Positions 8,248-15,618 of a stretch of DNA of 64,000 nucleotides are shown here, piece after piece. A model generated the notes under the pieces. It was not told the origin of the DNA. It did no database searches and worked only from the letters and a program-made list of their open reading frames with translations. The stretch lies in NCBI RefSeq assembly GCF_017982655.1, contig NZ_JABXYX010000009.1:1-64000 (forward strand), given 5' to 3'. Positions within the stretch are counted from its first letter, which is position 1. Every line of letters starts with the position of its first letter. This DNA comes from Brasilonema sp. CT11 (lineage in GTDB: Bacteria; Cyanobacteriota; Cyanobacteriia; Cyanobacteriales; Nostocaceae). The translations under genes and the position numbers were made by a program.

Positions 8248-10635
8248 CTACACCCCTACACCAATTTTCAAGTCAGCATTTGGCAGCAGCAATGTATCCT
8301 CAATCTCCTGGCGAACTTCCCGACTTACGTAGCAATCGCTGTTGAGGCAATCAACTAGCAGTTTATTAGCATTGTAGTACTGATCCAGGAGTTTCTTTTG
8401 AGCATCAGTGAATTGCCAATCATGACTAATATTACGATGTTCAATCATGACGGCTCTAAGTTGTTCAGTCCAAGTTGAACCGTTTTCCTGCCACCATTGT
8501 TTGTATGCTTTTTTGTCTTTTCGGTTGGGCAGTTGGTCGTTGAGTTGTTGAAGCCATCGCCTTAACTCTGGGTTTAGGTCGAGGGCGAGGTCTCGGTCGA
8601 GGGCGAAGTCGAGGTCTCGGGCTCGGGCGATGGCTCGGGCGAGGGCTAGGTCGAGGTCGAGGTCGAGGTCGAGGGCGAGGGCTCGGGCGATGGCTCGGGA
8701 GAGGACGAGGTCTCGGTCGAGGTCTCGGTCGAGGGCTCGTCGGGCTCGGACGAGGCGGAGGTCTTGGTCGAGGTCGAGGGCGAGGGCGAGGTCGAAAGCT
8801 CGGGCGATGGCGAGGGCGAGGTCGAGGGCGAGGTCGAGGTATTGGTAGAATGCTCGAATAGCAGCAGGTTTATAACGCGCCTCTACAGATTTTGACTTTT
8901 GCTCAGCCCAAACGAGGAATTTCTGCAATTTTTCATCTTTTGCTAAAAGAGCATCAATTTGGTGTTTCATTGACTTTAATAAATCATCAGCACTCCGCAC
9001 CATTCCTGTGGTCAACAAAAAGACTTCTCTCCAGCGTTTTTGGGCGACATGCTCTGCCAATCTTGCCCAAGCAAACCTTTCTTTTATTTCCCTAGCGGCG
9101 AAATACTCGTGAAATGTTAGGTGAGAAAAGGAGTAGATGCCCGTTGCTCGTGCTACTAGTAACCCATGTTGCGCTTCAATTGATTTCAAAATGGCTTCGC
9201 TATCTAGTTCTAATGCTTCTGGTGCAGTGTTAGCATTACGTAAGTTGCGGATAAAATCAGCAATGTATTCTTCAACCGTCTTTTTCTTAAAGAAATAGTT
9301 TTTCTGCTCGAAAGTAGTTAAGGCAATATGCGAGAGTAAGTTTTCCTTGCCCTGCAAAGACAAGTCTTTGTAGACTTTATCTCGCTCAATGTTACGCCCA
9401 ACATCCCATTTTTTCAATAACACATCTACACCTTCGGTGTAAAGCTCAGAACGATTGGCAGGAAAATCCCCAGCTTCACCGAATACCAAACAAAGTAGAG
9501 TTAAAAGTAGGGGATTGGTTGCGAGTTCTTGAATTGGTTTATTTTCTTCCAGTTTCTCGATGAAGCGCTTACCTTTGACTGGGTCTTTTCTTGATTGAAA
9601 CCAGTTTTTAGCAAAGGTAGCTATCTGCTTAGGGTCAAAATCTGCTACTTCTACTTCAGTAAACCCTTGAAAAGTATATTCTTTGGCAGCAATTCGACAG
9701 GTGATGATGAATTGATTATTGTGAAACTGGTAGGAAAATTCCTGAACTTGATCTAGAACCTTCTTGGTATCTTCTTCTCGGACTTCATCCAGCCCATCTA
9801 GTAAAATTAATGCCTTACCTTGTTCTAACAGTTGCTCTGTTTTCAAGTTAGCATCCGTTACTTTACATTTAGATAACTGTTGAGCAATATACTTCAGAAT
9901 ATTTGGCTGTTTCAGTGATTCTGCAAAATCTTTGAGGGTAATGAAAATGGGGAAGCGTTCTTCTTGAAACTTCCCTTCAATACACTGCATTGCCAAGTAT
10001 TTCAGAAATGTGGTCTTTCCCGCTCCTGGTTTACCCAACACCATCAGCTTGCTGTGTTGCTCTACTGCTTGGAGTCCTGGTACACGCTCTTGGGTTACTT
10101 TACTCAGTTCAGAGCGGTCAAAATCCTCTACGTCAAAGTTTTGTAGTAGTTCAGCAATCTCTCGTCGCGTGCGTCCTGTTATTTTTTCAAAAATATTGAC
10201 ATCAGTGTAAATCTTACCTAACCCAATAGGCTGGGTCATATCTAGCACCCGCATTGTACCGCAGCGCTCTTTAATATAAAGTTTTACCTTTTCACGTACC
10301 TCTTGCACTAAGGCATCTACATCAATACTGTTATCCTCTACTTCCTTGACTGACTCAGATAAATTATTATCTGGTACATCAACTGAGCTAGGTAAATCTG
10401 TTAAACCTGCGATCGCCTCCCACTGCGATTCAAGCGTTAGCGCTTTACAAATCTCCTTAAACTTATCAACTTGAATTTCTTCACCTTTAAAAAACTTCTG
10501 GATAGTGCTGCGACCAACTAAACCTGTTAAATTATTTGCTAGGTCTAACTGTGTTCCATGCAATCTCTTCAAAGCCATCTTAGCTTTTGCTAAACCTTCA
10601 TCAGTTGCTTTGACAGTTAGTCTGTTCTTGCTCAT
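8248..10635 (-). CDS. NACHT-domain NTPase with N-terminal HTH-like segment and repeat-coded variable region
   Basis: 795 aa STAND NTPase, the architecture of bacterial NLR-like immune proteins. Residues 1-80 resemble a helix-turn-helix DNA-binding segment (GRSTIQKFFKGE, then KFKEICKAL). The NACHT core has Walker A GKPGAGKTT (201-209), Walker B ALILLDGLDEV (275-285), sensor-like FIITCR (309-314) and a winged-helix mark FSHLTFHEYFAA (503-514). Residues about 600-687 are almost only D/A/R alternating with L/A/R, coded by 6-bp units. A non-repetitive tail follows (about 690-795; LLDQYYNANKLLVDC). NACHT proteins are known to sense infection or ligands and oligomerise. The trigger and output here are unknown. 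A divergent small membrane gene is the probable partner. Confidence 0.9.
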   Translation of the reverse strand: MSKNRLTVKATDEGLAKAKMALKRLHGTQLDLANNLTGLVGRSTIQKFFKGEEIQVDKFKEICKALTLESQWEAIAGLTDLPSSVDVPDNNLSESVKEVEDNSIDVDALVQEVREKVKLYIKERCGTMRVLDMTQPIGLGKIYTDVNIFEKITGRTRREIAELLQNFDVEDFDRSELSKVTQERVPGLQAVEQHSKLMVLGKPGAGKTTFLKYLAMQCIEGKFQEERFPIFITLKDFAESLKQPNILKYIAQQLSKCKVTDANLKTEQLLEQGKALILLDGLDEVREEDTKKVLDQVQEFSYQFHNNQFIITCRIAAKEYTFQGFTEVEVADFDPKQIATFAKNWFQSRKDPVKGKRFIEKLEENKPIQELATNPLLLTLLCLVFGEAGDFPANRSELYTEGVDVLLKKWDVGRNIERDKVYKDLSLQGKENLLSHIALTTFEQKNYFFKKKTVEEYIADFIRNLRNANTAPEALELDSEAILKSIEAQHGLLVARATGIYSFSHLTFHEYFAAREIKERFAWARLAEHVAQKRWREVFLLTTGMVRSADDLLKSMKHQIDALLAKDEKLQKFLVWAEQKSKSVEARYKPAAIRAFYQYLDLALDLALAIARAFDLALALDLDQDLRLVRARRALDRDLDRDLVLSRAIARALALDLDLDLDLALARAIARARDLDFALDRDLALDLNPELRRWLQQLNDQLPNRKDKKAYKQWWQENGSTWTEQLRAVMIEHRNISHDWQFTDAQKKLLDQYYNANKLLVDCLNSDCYVSREVRQEIEDTLLLPNADLKIGVGV
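8575..8838 (-). repeat. Hexanucleotide coding repeat inside the NACHT gene
   Basis: On the plus strand the segment is a run of GGTCGA, GGGCGA, GGCTCG and similar 6-mers. Read on the coding strand it gives dipeptides DL, AL, AR and DR. Because the unit is 6 bp, gain or loss of whole units keeps the frame. The antisense strand has an unusually long R/A/S ORF purely as a by-product. Confidence 0.9.
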
Positions 10636-10788
10636 ACCTTGCAGCTAAGGGTTTATGGACTATAGTACACAATCACTTGCCAAGCATAGGACAATCATAG
10701 AATAATTTTAGCCAAACGATTGTGCAATCATTGTTTGGGGAATTTAGCTGGATGCTAGAGGAGATAACAAACACACCCCAAACCACAT
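10636..10788. promoter_or_regulatory. Divergent control region between the NACHT gene and the two-helix membrane gene
   Basis: 153 bp separate the two start codons. CAATCA occurs at 10670, 10692 and 10725, that is 22 and 33 bp apart (two and three helical turns). The last copy is part of an inverted pair GATTG-TG-CAATC at 10718-10729. Such phased repeats are what an operator for a DNA-binding protein looks like. The HTH-like N-terminus of the NACHT protein is an obvious candidate, which is inference. Confidence 0.5.
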
Positions 10789-11106
10789 ATGAAATCTCAA
10801 AATTTTTCATCTGACGATTCCCACTCTGACGCTTACCTTAAAATGATGCTAGATGTATTTCATGAGCATCTGCGTCAGGCACGACAGACTTTTAACCTCT
10901 CTGTTGTAGCAGTTGCAGCTAGCCTTGGGATAAGCGTAATTGGTGCTGGGCTTTTGATTTCTGGTAAAGCCTCTGAAGGGAGCGTGACTACCGCTACCGG
11001 CTTAATTTCAACAACCCTTTGCTCTCAAATCGCCAAAGAATCGGGTGAGAAATTAGAGGAACTAAGGGAGGATCTCAAAGCTTTGCGTCCTTCCTCAGAT
11101 AGCTAA
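10789..11106 (+). CDS. Small two-helix membrane protein, resembling the cyanobacterial TRADD-N-associated TM family
   Basis: 105 aa. Residues about 1-33 are hydrophilic (SDDSHSDAYLKMMLDVFHEHL). Two hydrophobic stretches follow, about 34-58 (FNLSVVAVAASLGISVIGAG) and about 66-80 (SVTTATGLISTTLCS), then a charged helix (SGEKLEELREDLKAL). This layout (short linker, small-residue-rich hairpin, then an acidic/basic helix) matches, from memory, the small TM module that accompanies TRADD-N and STAND proteins in cyanobacteria. No search was possible. It is divergent from the NACHT gene across 153 bp and may be its membrane-acting effector or regulator. A GAGGAG lies at 10758 but is far from the ATG. 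Confidence 0.6.
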   Translation: MKSQNFSSDDSHSDAYLKMMLDVFHEHLRQARQTFNLSVVAVAASLGISVIGAGLLISGKASEGSVTTATGLISTTLCSQIAKESGEKLEELREDLKALRPSSDS

Positions 11107-11354
11107 TTTATTTTATCCGTGTGCGATGGCGCTTCGATTCTTCTGTGTAAGAGAAGCGATCACGCTCCTGAGATTCCCGTTCCCAAGTCGGGTGCATTTC
11201 CTTACAACAAAACATCCGTCTGGGATTTATTTGAATTAGAAAAAGCTGTGTATCAGTTGAATAGGCGATCGCTTGCACTGAAATAGCTGATACCAATAAA
11301 TCGTTCTGAGGTTCCTCATTCGTCTGTAAATCGCGCCTTGACGTAGCATAACCA
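11107..11354. other. Non-coding gap between two accessory modules
   Basis: Between the small membrane protein gene and the GNAT toxin gene I see no gene with support. A minus-strand 88-codon frame here has no recognisable motif or ribosome site. A HIP1-like GGCGATCGC is at about 11265. Confidence 0.5.
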
Positions 11355-11852
11355 TTACTCAAGCATTTGCTCAATTACTGACAATGGCAAAAATAGTTCT
11401 AAAGACGCATCTTCCAAGCTGACAAAACCATAGCCAGAGTAGTAGGTTTTTGCACTTTCATCTTTTGCATCAACAAATAAACCAATGCTTCCCGCATTTT
11501 CCGCAACAATTAAGGCACGCTGCATTGCCTCAATCATCAAAACTTCTCCAATTCCTTGTCGCTGATAGGCTTGATCGACTGCTAATCTTGCCAGCTTGAC
11601 ACCAGGAACTTTTGAAGGATATTTCTTAAAAAATTTTGCGCTCAAATTGTCTACACGCACTTCACACAATGTTAATGTGAAGAAACCAATTATCGCCTCT
11701 GGCTGCTCTGTATTAACTAGAACGAAAGTACGGGAAACACCTTTTTGGATATGCTGTCTTGCTGTTTGTTTAAGGAATTGATTTAATGCTTCATTGCCAC
11801 AGTTAAAGCGATCGCGGTCATGCTGCTTACCTAATAATTCAATGACTCTCAC
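11355..11852 (-). CDS. GNAT acetyltransferase, toxin of a TacT/AtaT-type toxin-antitoxin pair
   Basis: 165 aa. GNAT motif A is clear: LARLAVDQAYQRQGIGEVLM (about residues 87-106), where QRQGIG is the acetyl-CoA pyrophosphate loop. The start MRVIELLGKQHDRDRFNCGNEALNQFL is typical of the toxin-type GNATs that acetylate charged tRNA. The late YYSGYGFVSL matches the family's catalytic Tyr region. The gene overlaps the upstream DUF1778 antitoxin by 14 nt, the usual order (antitoxin first). Which aminoacyl-tRNA is the target cannot be read from sequence. Confidence 0.87.
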   Translation of the reverse strand: MRVIELLGKQHDRDRFNCGNEALNQFLKQTARQHIQKGVSRTFVLVNTEQPEAIIGFFTLTLCEVRVDNLSAKFFKKYPSKVPGVKLARLAVDQAYQRQGIGEVLMIEAMQRALIVAENAGSIGLFVDAKDESAKTYYSGYGFVSLEDASLELFLPLSVIEQMLE

Positions 11853-12126
11853 TGAAAAATTCCTTGTGCTTTTTCAAGGCTGCTTTTAACTTGGCATTCG
11901 GTACAGGAGGATTCTCAATTAGGCTAAATACCGTATCAGCATCATTTTGTGACAAAATAATCACTCGTTCATCTTCTATGATTTTTTTTGCTTCTTTCAA
12001 CGCCGCCTGAATCATAAACTGATTCAAGGTAGCACCTGATAATTCTGCCGCTCTTTCTAGAGTTTCTTGAATACTTACAGCAATTCTCGCTGTTATCCGA
12101 ACTGTATTTTTGTGATTATTAGACAT
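11839..12126 (-). CDS. DUF1778 (TacA-like) ribbon-helix-helix antitoxin
   Basis: 95 aa from the ATG at 12126 (MSNNHKNTVRITARI). The frame stays open upstream, but those codons would cross the palindrome at 12158-12190, so the internal ATG is preferred. Residues about 8-45 form the RHH DNA-binding domain (TVRITARIAVSIQETLERAA, then SGATLNQFMIQAAL). The C-terminal tail (NPPVPNAKLKAALKKHKEFF) is the toxin-wrapping segment of this family. It should neutralise the GNAT toxin and repress the operon. Confidence 0.88.
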   Translation of the reverse strand: MSNNHKNTVRITARIAVSIQETLERAAELSGATLNQFMIQAALKEAKKIIEDERVIILSQNDADTVFSLIENPPVPNAKLKAALKKHKEFFSESH

Positions 12127-12157
12127 GGAGATAATGGTGTCATGTTCTCCTAATTTT

Positions 12158-12190
12158 AACTGATTGGTGTCATTTTGGCACCAATCAGTT
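12158..12190. promoter_or_regulatory. Perfect 12-bp inverted repeat, probable operator of the toxin-antitoxin operon
   Basis: Arms AACTGATTGGTG (12158-12169) and CACCAATCAGTT (12179-12190) flank a 9-nt spacer. The left arm overlaps TGGTGTCAT, which is repeated at 12135-12143 nearer the start codon. The site ends 32 nt before the antitoxin ATG, the expected place for autoregulation by an RHH antitoxin. A hairpin function in RNA is the alternative. Confidence 0.7.
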
Positions 12191-12316
12191 ACGAGTGGGA
12201 TTTCGGGAGCATTTAGCAAAAACACCCCATCAATCTCGAACTTCGGTTCCTTGACTGCGACACAATCAAATCAATACTCATTTGATAGTAATTCACTTTT
12301 GCAAGAGGTTTATTCC

Positions 12317-13201
12317 CTACTTACCCACCAATGGCAACAAGAGAGTGAGAAAATAATAAACCAAAGGAGCAGTGAAAATATAACTATCCGTACGATCCAA
12401 GATACCTCCATGACCGGGGATTAACTGCCCGGAATCCTTTACCCCAGCATCACGCTTGAGCATAGATTCGGTCAAATCGCCCAATAGACTAGCAATGCCA
12501 ATCAGCAAACCTAATGCGACACCAGTAAAAACGAATTTAGGCCAATTGAGATAATATGCTGCGACGACAGCGACGACAACACTGCCAGCAATACCAAAAA
12601 CCGCTCCTTCGACTGTTTTTTTCGGACTGATATCTGATAAAGGGGTTTTGCCAAAAAATTTCCCAAAAAAGTAAGCACCAATGTCAGCTGCCCAAATACA
12701 TACAAAGGTGAGTGCTGTTCCGGTCAGACCTTGCGGTAAAGCGCTAAAGTTTTGGTTAACTATATTTGTCCAAATTGTGGACAGGTAATCACTCACAGGT
12801 AGATTGCTGATAGTCGCACCGTCGAGCGATCGCAACCGCACCCAATAACTCGGCAGATACCCTGTGTAAAATAGTCCTAAAATGGAAGCGGCAATATCCG
12901 CAATTGTTGCCATTTTTGGCTGAAACAGCAGGTAAAAACAAATAAAGGTGCCAGCCAGTGGCATTACGGCATCAGCCAAGTTCCTATCTAAAGTGCAAAT
13001 AATGAGCAAGACTTGACTGACAAACATGGTGGTTTTAGCAGTAGGAACTATGCCTTTTGCTCGCACCAAATCAAAATATTCTAGTTGACCTAGAAAAACA
13101 ATAACCGCAAATAAAAGAGTATAAGACCATCCACCCAAAAGGGTGGCGCTCAAAGCAAGGGCTATTGCAACAATTCCACTAAAAATCCGAGACCAAGGCA
13201 T
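12317..13201 (-). CDS. cdsA: Phosphatidate cytidylyltransferase (CDP-diglyceride synthase)
   Basis: 294 aa integral membrane enzyme that makes CDP-diacylglycerol from phosphatidate and CTP, the branch point for phosphatidylglycerol synthesis. The family signature is clear near the C-terminus: SMLKRDAGVKDSG followed by IPGHGGILDRTDS. About eight membrane segments precede it, including one in SRIFSGIVAIALALSATLLG. I start at ATG 13201 (MPWSRIF); the frame also has a TTG two codons upstream. It is co-directional with the cbiT-like gene upstream, about 100 nt apart, possibly one transcript. Confidence 0.93.
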   Translation of the reverse strand: MPWSRIFSGIVAIALALSATLLGGWSYTLLFAVIVFLGQLEYFDLVRAKGIVPTAKTTMFVSQVLLIICTLDRNLADAVMPLAGTFICFYLLFQPKMATIADIAASILGLFYTGYLPSYWVRLRSLDGATISNLPVSDYLSTIWTNIVNQNFSALPQGLTGTALTFVCIWAADIGAYFFGKFFGKTPLSDISPKKTVEGAVFGIAGSVVVAVVAAYYLNWPKFVFTGVALGLLIGIASLLGDLTESMLKRDAGVKDSGQLIPGHGGILDRTDSYIFTAPLVYYFLTLLLPLVGK

Positions 13202-13305
13202 GGGCAAAAGAACGAAAAAGTCAAGAGTTAAAAAAGAAAAATGAAGATAGAAGAAATTTTTACATCTTTGTTTCCTCGTACTTCTTTCTTCGATGATTCT
13301 GTTTT

Positions 13306-13908
13306 CTAGTCTAGTTTCTCACCACTGAGAATAAAAATGGGATTAACGGCAGTAAAAGTCTGAGAAGATCCTCGCGTTTCCAAACGGTTCACAGCCGACT
13401 GGATGACTTCAACATTTCTGGCTTGCAACTGAGCAAAGCTTTGAGAAATAGCATACAGACTTTCTAGATTACCAGCTGTGGCGACAACTCGACCTGAGGG
13501 TTGCAAGTAATGCCACACTGTTTTCATAATTTCTTGGATGGGATGTCCTCCTTCAATACAAACACGCGAAGGAGCAAGTTTTAAGTTATGTAAGCACTCA
13601 GGAGCGCTCCCTTCAATGACTTCGACATTTTTTACCTCAAAGCGATCGCAATTGTGGCGGATCAAGTTGGCAACTTCTTCATCTCGTTCTACAGCCATGA
13701 TCCGTCCATTTGCGCACAGTAGCCCCACTTCAATAGGAATCGTTCCTGTACCTGCACCAATATCCCATAACACAGTGTTGGGTAAAAGACGCAGTTGGGC
13801 AAGCAACAGCAGTCGAATTTCTCGCTTGCTGAGGGGAATTCCTGGCAAGCGTTCAAATAAATCATCTGGAATACCAGGAGTAATATAAGGCCAAAGTTGG
13901 CAGGGCAT
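13306..13908 (-). CDS. cbiT: Precorrin-6Y/cobalt-precorrin C15-methyltransferase, CbiT subunit type
   Basis: 200 aa from the ATG at 13908 (MPCQLWPYITPGIPDDLFERLPG); a GTG four codons earlier is possible. SAM-binding class I methyltransferase fold with motif I LWDIGAGTGTIPIEVGLL, acidic end of strand 2 in AVERDEE, and RVCIEGGHPIQEIM. These match the decarboxylating C15-methyltransferase of cobalamin synthesis, the C-terminal half of CobL in other bacteria. No other cob or cbi genes are nearby. Cyanobacteria make pseudocobalamin with scattered genes. Confidence 0.85.
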   Translation of the reverse strand: MPCQLWPYITPGIPDDLFERLPGIPLSKREIRLLLLAQLRLLPNTVLWDIGAGTGTIPIEVGLLCANGRIMAVERDEEVANLIRHNCDRFEVKNVEVIEGSAPECLHNLKLAPSRVCIEGGHPIQEIMKTVWHYLQPSGRVVATAGNLESLYAISQSFAQLQARNVEVIQSAVNRLETRGSSQTFTAVNPIFILSGEKLD

Positions 13909-14021
13909 AGACAAATTCACCCATTCGCTTATTCAAAATTTAAAAAAAGATATGTCTCTAGCTAGGTTAGGTAAATAGAATAAATAAAAAGGCTTTAAAT
14001 TTATATCCATAAGTAATCGTA

Positions 14022-15548
14022 ATGAATGCTCAAGTATTAGGCGATCGCTACGAAGTACAGCAGCAATTAGGGAAAAAGACTGGGCGACGGACGCTTTTAG
14101 CTCGTGATCTTCTGACAGACGAAATGGTGGTTGTCAAGTTACTGTCTTTTAGCAGTGACTTTGAGTGGGATGATCTCAAGCTGTTTGAGCGAGAAGCTGA
14201 AACTTTAAAGAAGATAGCACATCCCTGTATTCCTTGCTATTTAGACTATTTTGAGATAAATTCATCAAATATCAAAGGGTTTGCTCTCGTACAAACTTAT
14301 ATACCAGCACAAACCTTAGAACAATACATCAAAGCTGGACGTACTTTTACACAAGCAGAAGTTAAACAGATAGCTAAAGCACTTTTAAAAATTCTTATCT
14401 ACTTACACGATCAAAAACCTCCTACAATCCACCGAGATATTAAGCCTAGTAATATTTTGCTGACAAATCGCTCTGGCAATAGTGTCGGTGAAATCTACTT
14501 GGTAGATTTTGGCTCAGTGCAGACTGTAGCCGCAGGTGAAGGCGGGACAATGACTGTAGTCGGAACTTATGGCTACATGCCACCAGAGCAATTTGGTGGA
14601 CGCACGGTTCCGGCATCTGATCTCTACAGCTTGGGTGCGACTTTAATTTACTTAGTCACGGGGATACAACCAGCAGATTTACCTCAAAAGGACTTACGGA
14701 TTCAATTTGAGCAAACGGCAATTCTGAGTCCTATCTTAACTGAGTGGTTACGCTGGATGAGCGAACCTAGTTTAGAACGACGGTTGAGTTCTGCGCGTGA
14801 AGCACTAGCAGCTTTAGAACATCCACTACTTTTACAACAACAGCACTCAGAAGAAATGCTCCTCACAGACAGGAAGAGAGGGAGTTGGTATTGGGATGGT
14901 CAACATTGGATTACTAAAGATCAAGAGGTTTCGCAAAAGCTTAACACCAAAAGTGAGTCTGGGCGTCATAGTTTAACCATTAAAATGACGAAACCAGCAG
15001 GAAGCAAAATCACACTCAAGCAAGATGAAAGTTCTTTTGATCTTCTAATTCCACCAACTGGTTTTCAGCCGTCGATGACGTTCATGGTTTTGTTTGCTAT
15101 TTCTTGGAATACTTTTATTCTTTTTTGGACAATCAACGCCCTTGCTGCACCTTTTCCAATAAACATACCCTTTGCTTTATTCTCGCTTCCTTTTTGGGGT
15201 GCTGGTTTTCAGATGTTGTCTTCGATTTTCTTTCCTTTGTGCAGAAGGACTCGACTTCGTTTAAATCGAGAAAAAATTGCCTTCGTCTGGGATTTTTTTG
15301 GCTTGAAATTCAATCGTGTTGCTTCAGCACCAACACAGGATATCACTAAGTTAGTGTACTCACCGAAGACCTTTAAAACAGATTCTCAGGGTCACAGAGT
15401 TGAAATTCTGCCTCAATTAATCATTTGGGCCGGAGTGCATAAATATCAGCTTGGTGGTGGTCCTGGTCCGATAAAATCTGAACCGGAAATTGAATGGCTT
15501 GCTCATGAATTAAGTGATTGGTTGGGTTTACCTTTGACGCAAGATTAA
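14022..15548 (+). CDS. Membrane-anchored serine/threonine protein kinase
   Basis: 508 aa. Hanks-type kinase domain at about 1-275: degenerate glycine loop LGKKTGRRT (16-24), ATP lysine in VVVKLL (K39), catalytic loop HRDIKPSNILL (137-147), DFG in VDFGSVQ (161-167), and an activation-segment end GTYGYMPPEQFGG. The C-terminal part has two membrane segments (about 345-400) and a soluble tail that ends near LAHELSDWLGLPL. It stands alone between divergent cbiT and the phytochrome gene. Substrate and signal are unknown. Confidence 0.9.
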   Translation: MNAQVLGDRYEVQQQLGKKTGRRTLLARDLLTDEMVVVKLLSFSSDFEWDDLKLFEREAETLKKIAHPCIPCYLDYFEINSSNIKGFALVQTYIPAQTLEQYIKAGRTFTQAEVKQIAKALLKILIYLHDQKPPTIHRDIKPSNILLTNRSGNSVGEIYLVDFGSVQTVAAGEGGTMTVVGTYGYMPPEQFGGRTVPASDLYSLGATLIYLVTGIQPADLPQKDLRIQFEQTAILSPILTEWLRWMSEPSLERRLSSAREALAALEHPLLLQQQHSEEMLLTDRKRGSWYWDGQHWITKDQEVSQKLNTKSESGRHSLTIKMTKPAGSKITLKQDESSFDLLIPPTGFQPSMTFMVLFAISWNTFILFWTINALAAPFPINIPFALFSLPFWGAGFQMLSSIFFPLCRRTRLRLNREKIAFVWDFFGLKFNRVASAPTQDITKLVYSPKTFKTDSQGHRVEILPQLIIWAGVHKYQLGGGPGPIKSEPEIEWLAHELSDWLGLPLTQD

Positions 15549-15618
15549 AATTTTAAAAAATATAACGTTTAATTGCGGTATCGTAAAACAAATAAGTTTG
15601 GTTCTCGTGAGTCAAGCT

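Noticed and set aside
8630-8848. 72-codon R/A/S-rich ORF on the plus strand
   Set aside because: It is the antisense reading of the hexanucleotide repeat in the NACHT gene, with no independent support.
11108-11374. 88-codon minus-strand ORF
   Set aside because: No motif, no ribosome site, overlaps the GNAT gene end; composition like intergenic sequence.
15598-15618. TTG/GTG starts for the phytochrome gene
   Set aside because: The ATG at 15619 gives a family-like N-terminus; the upstream codons add no conserved sequence.
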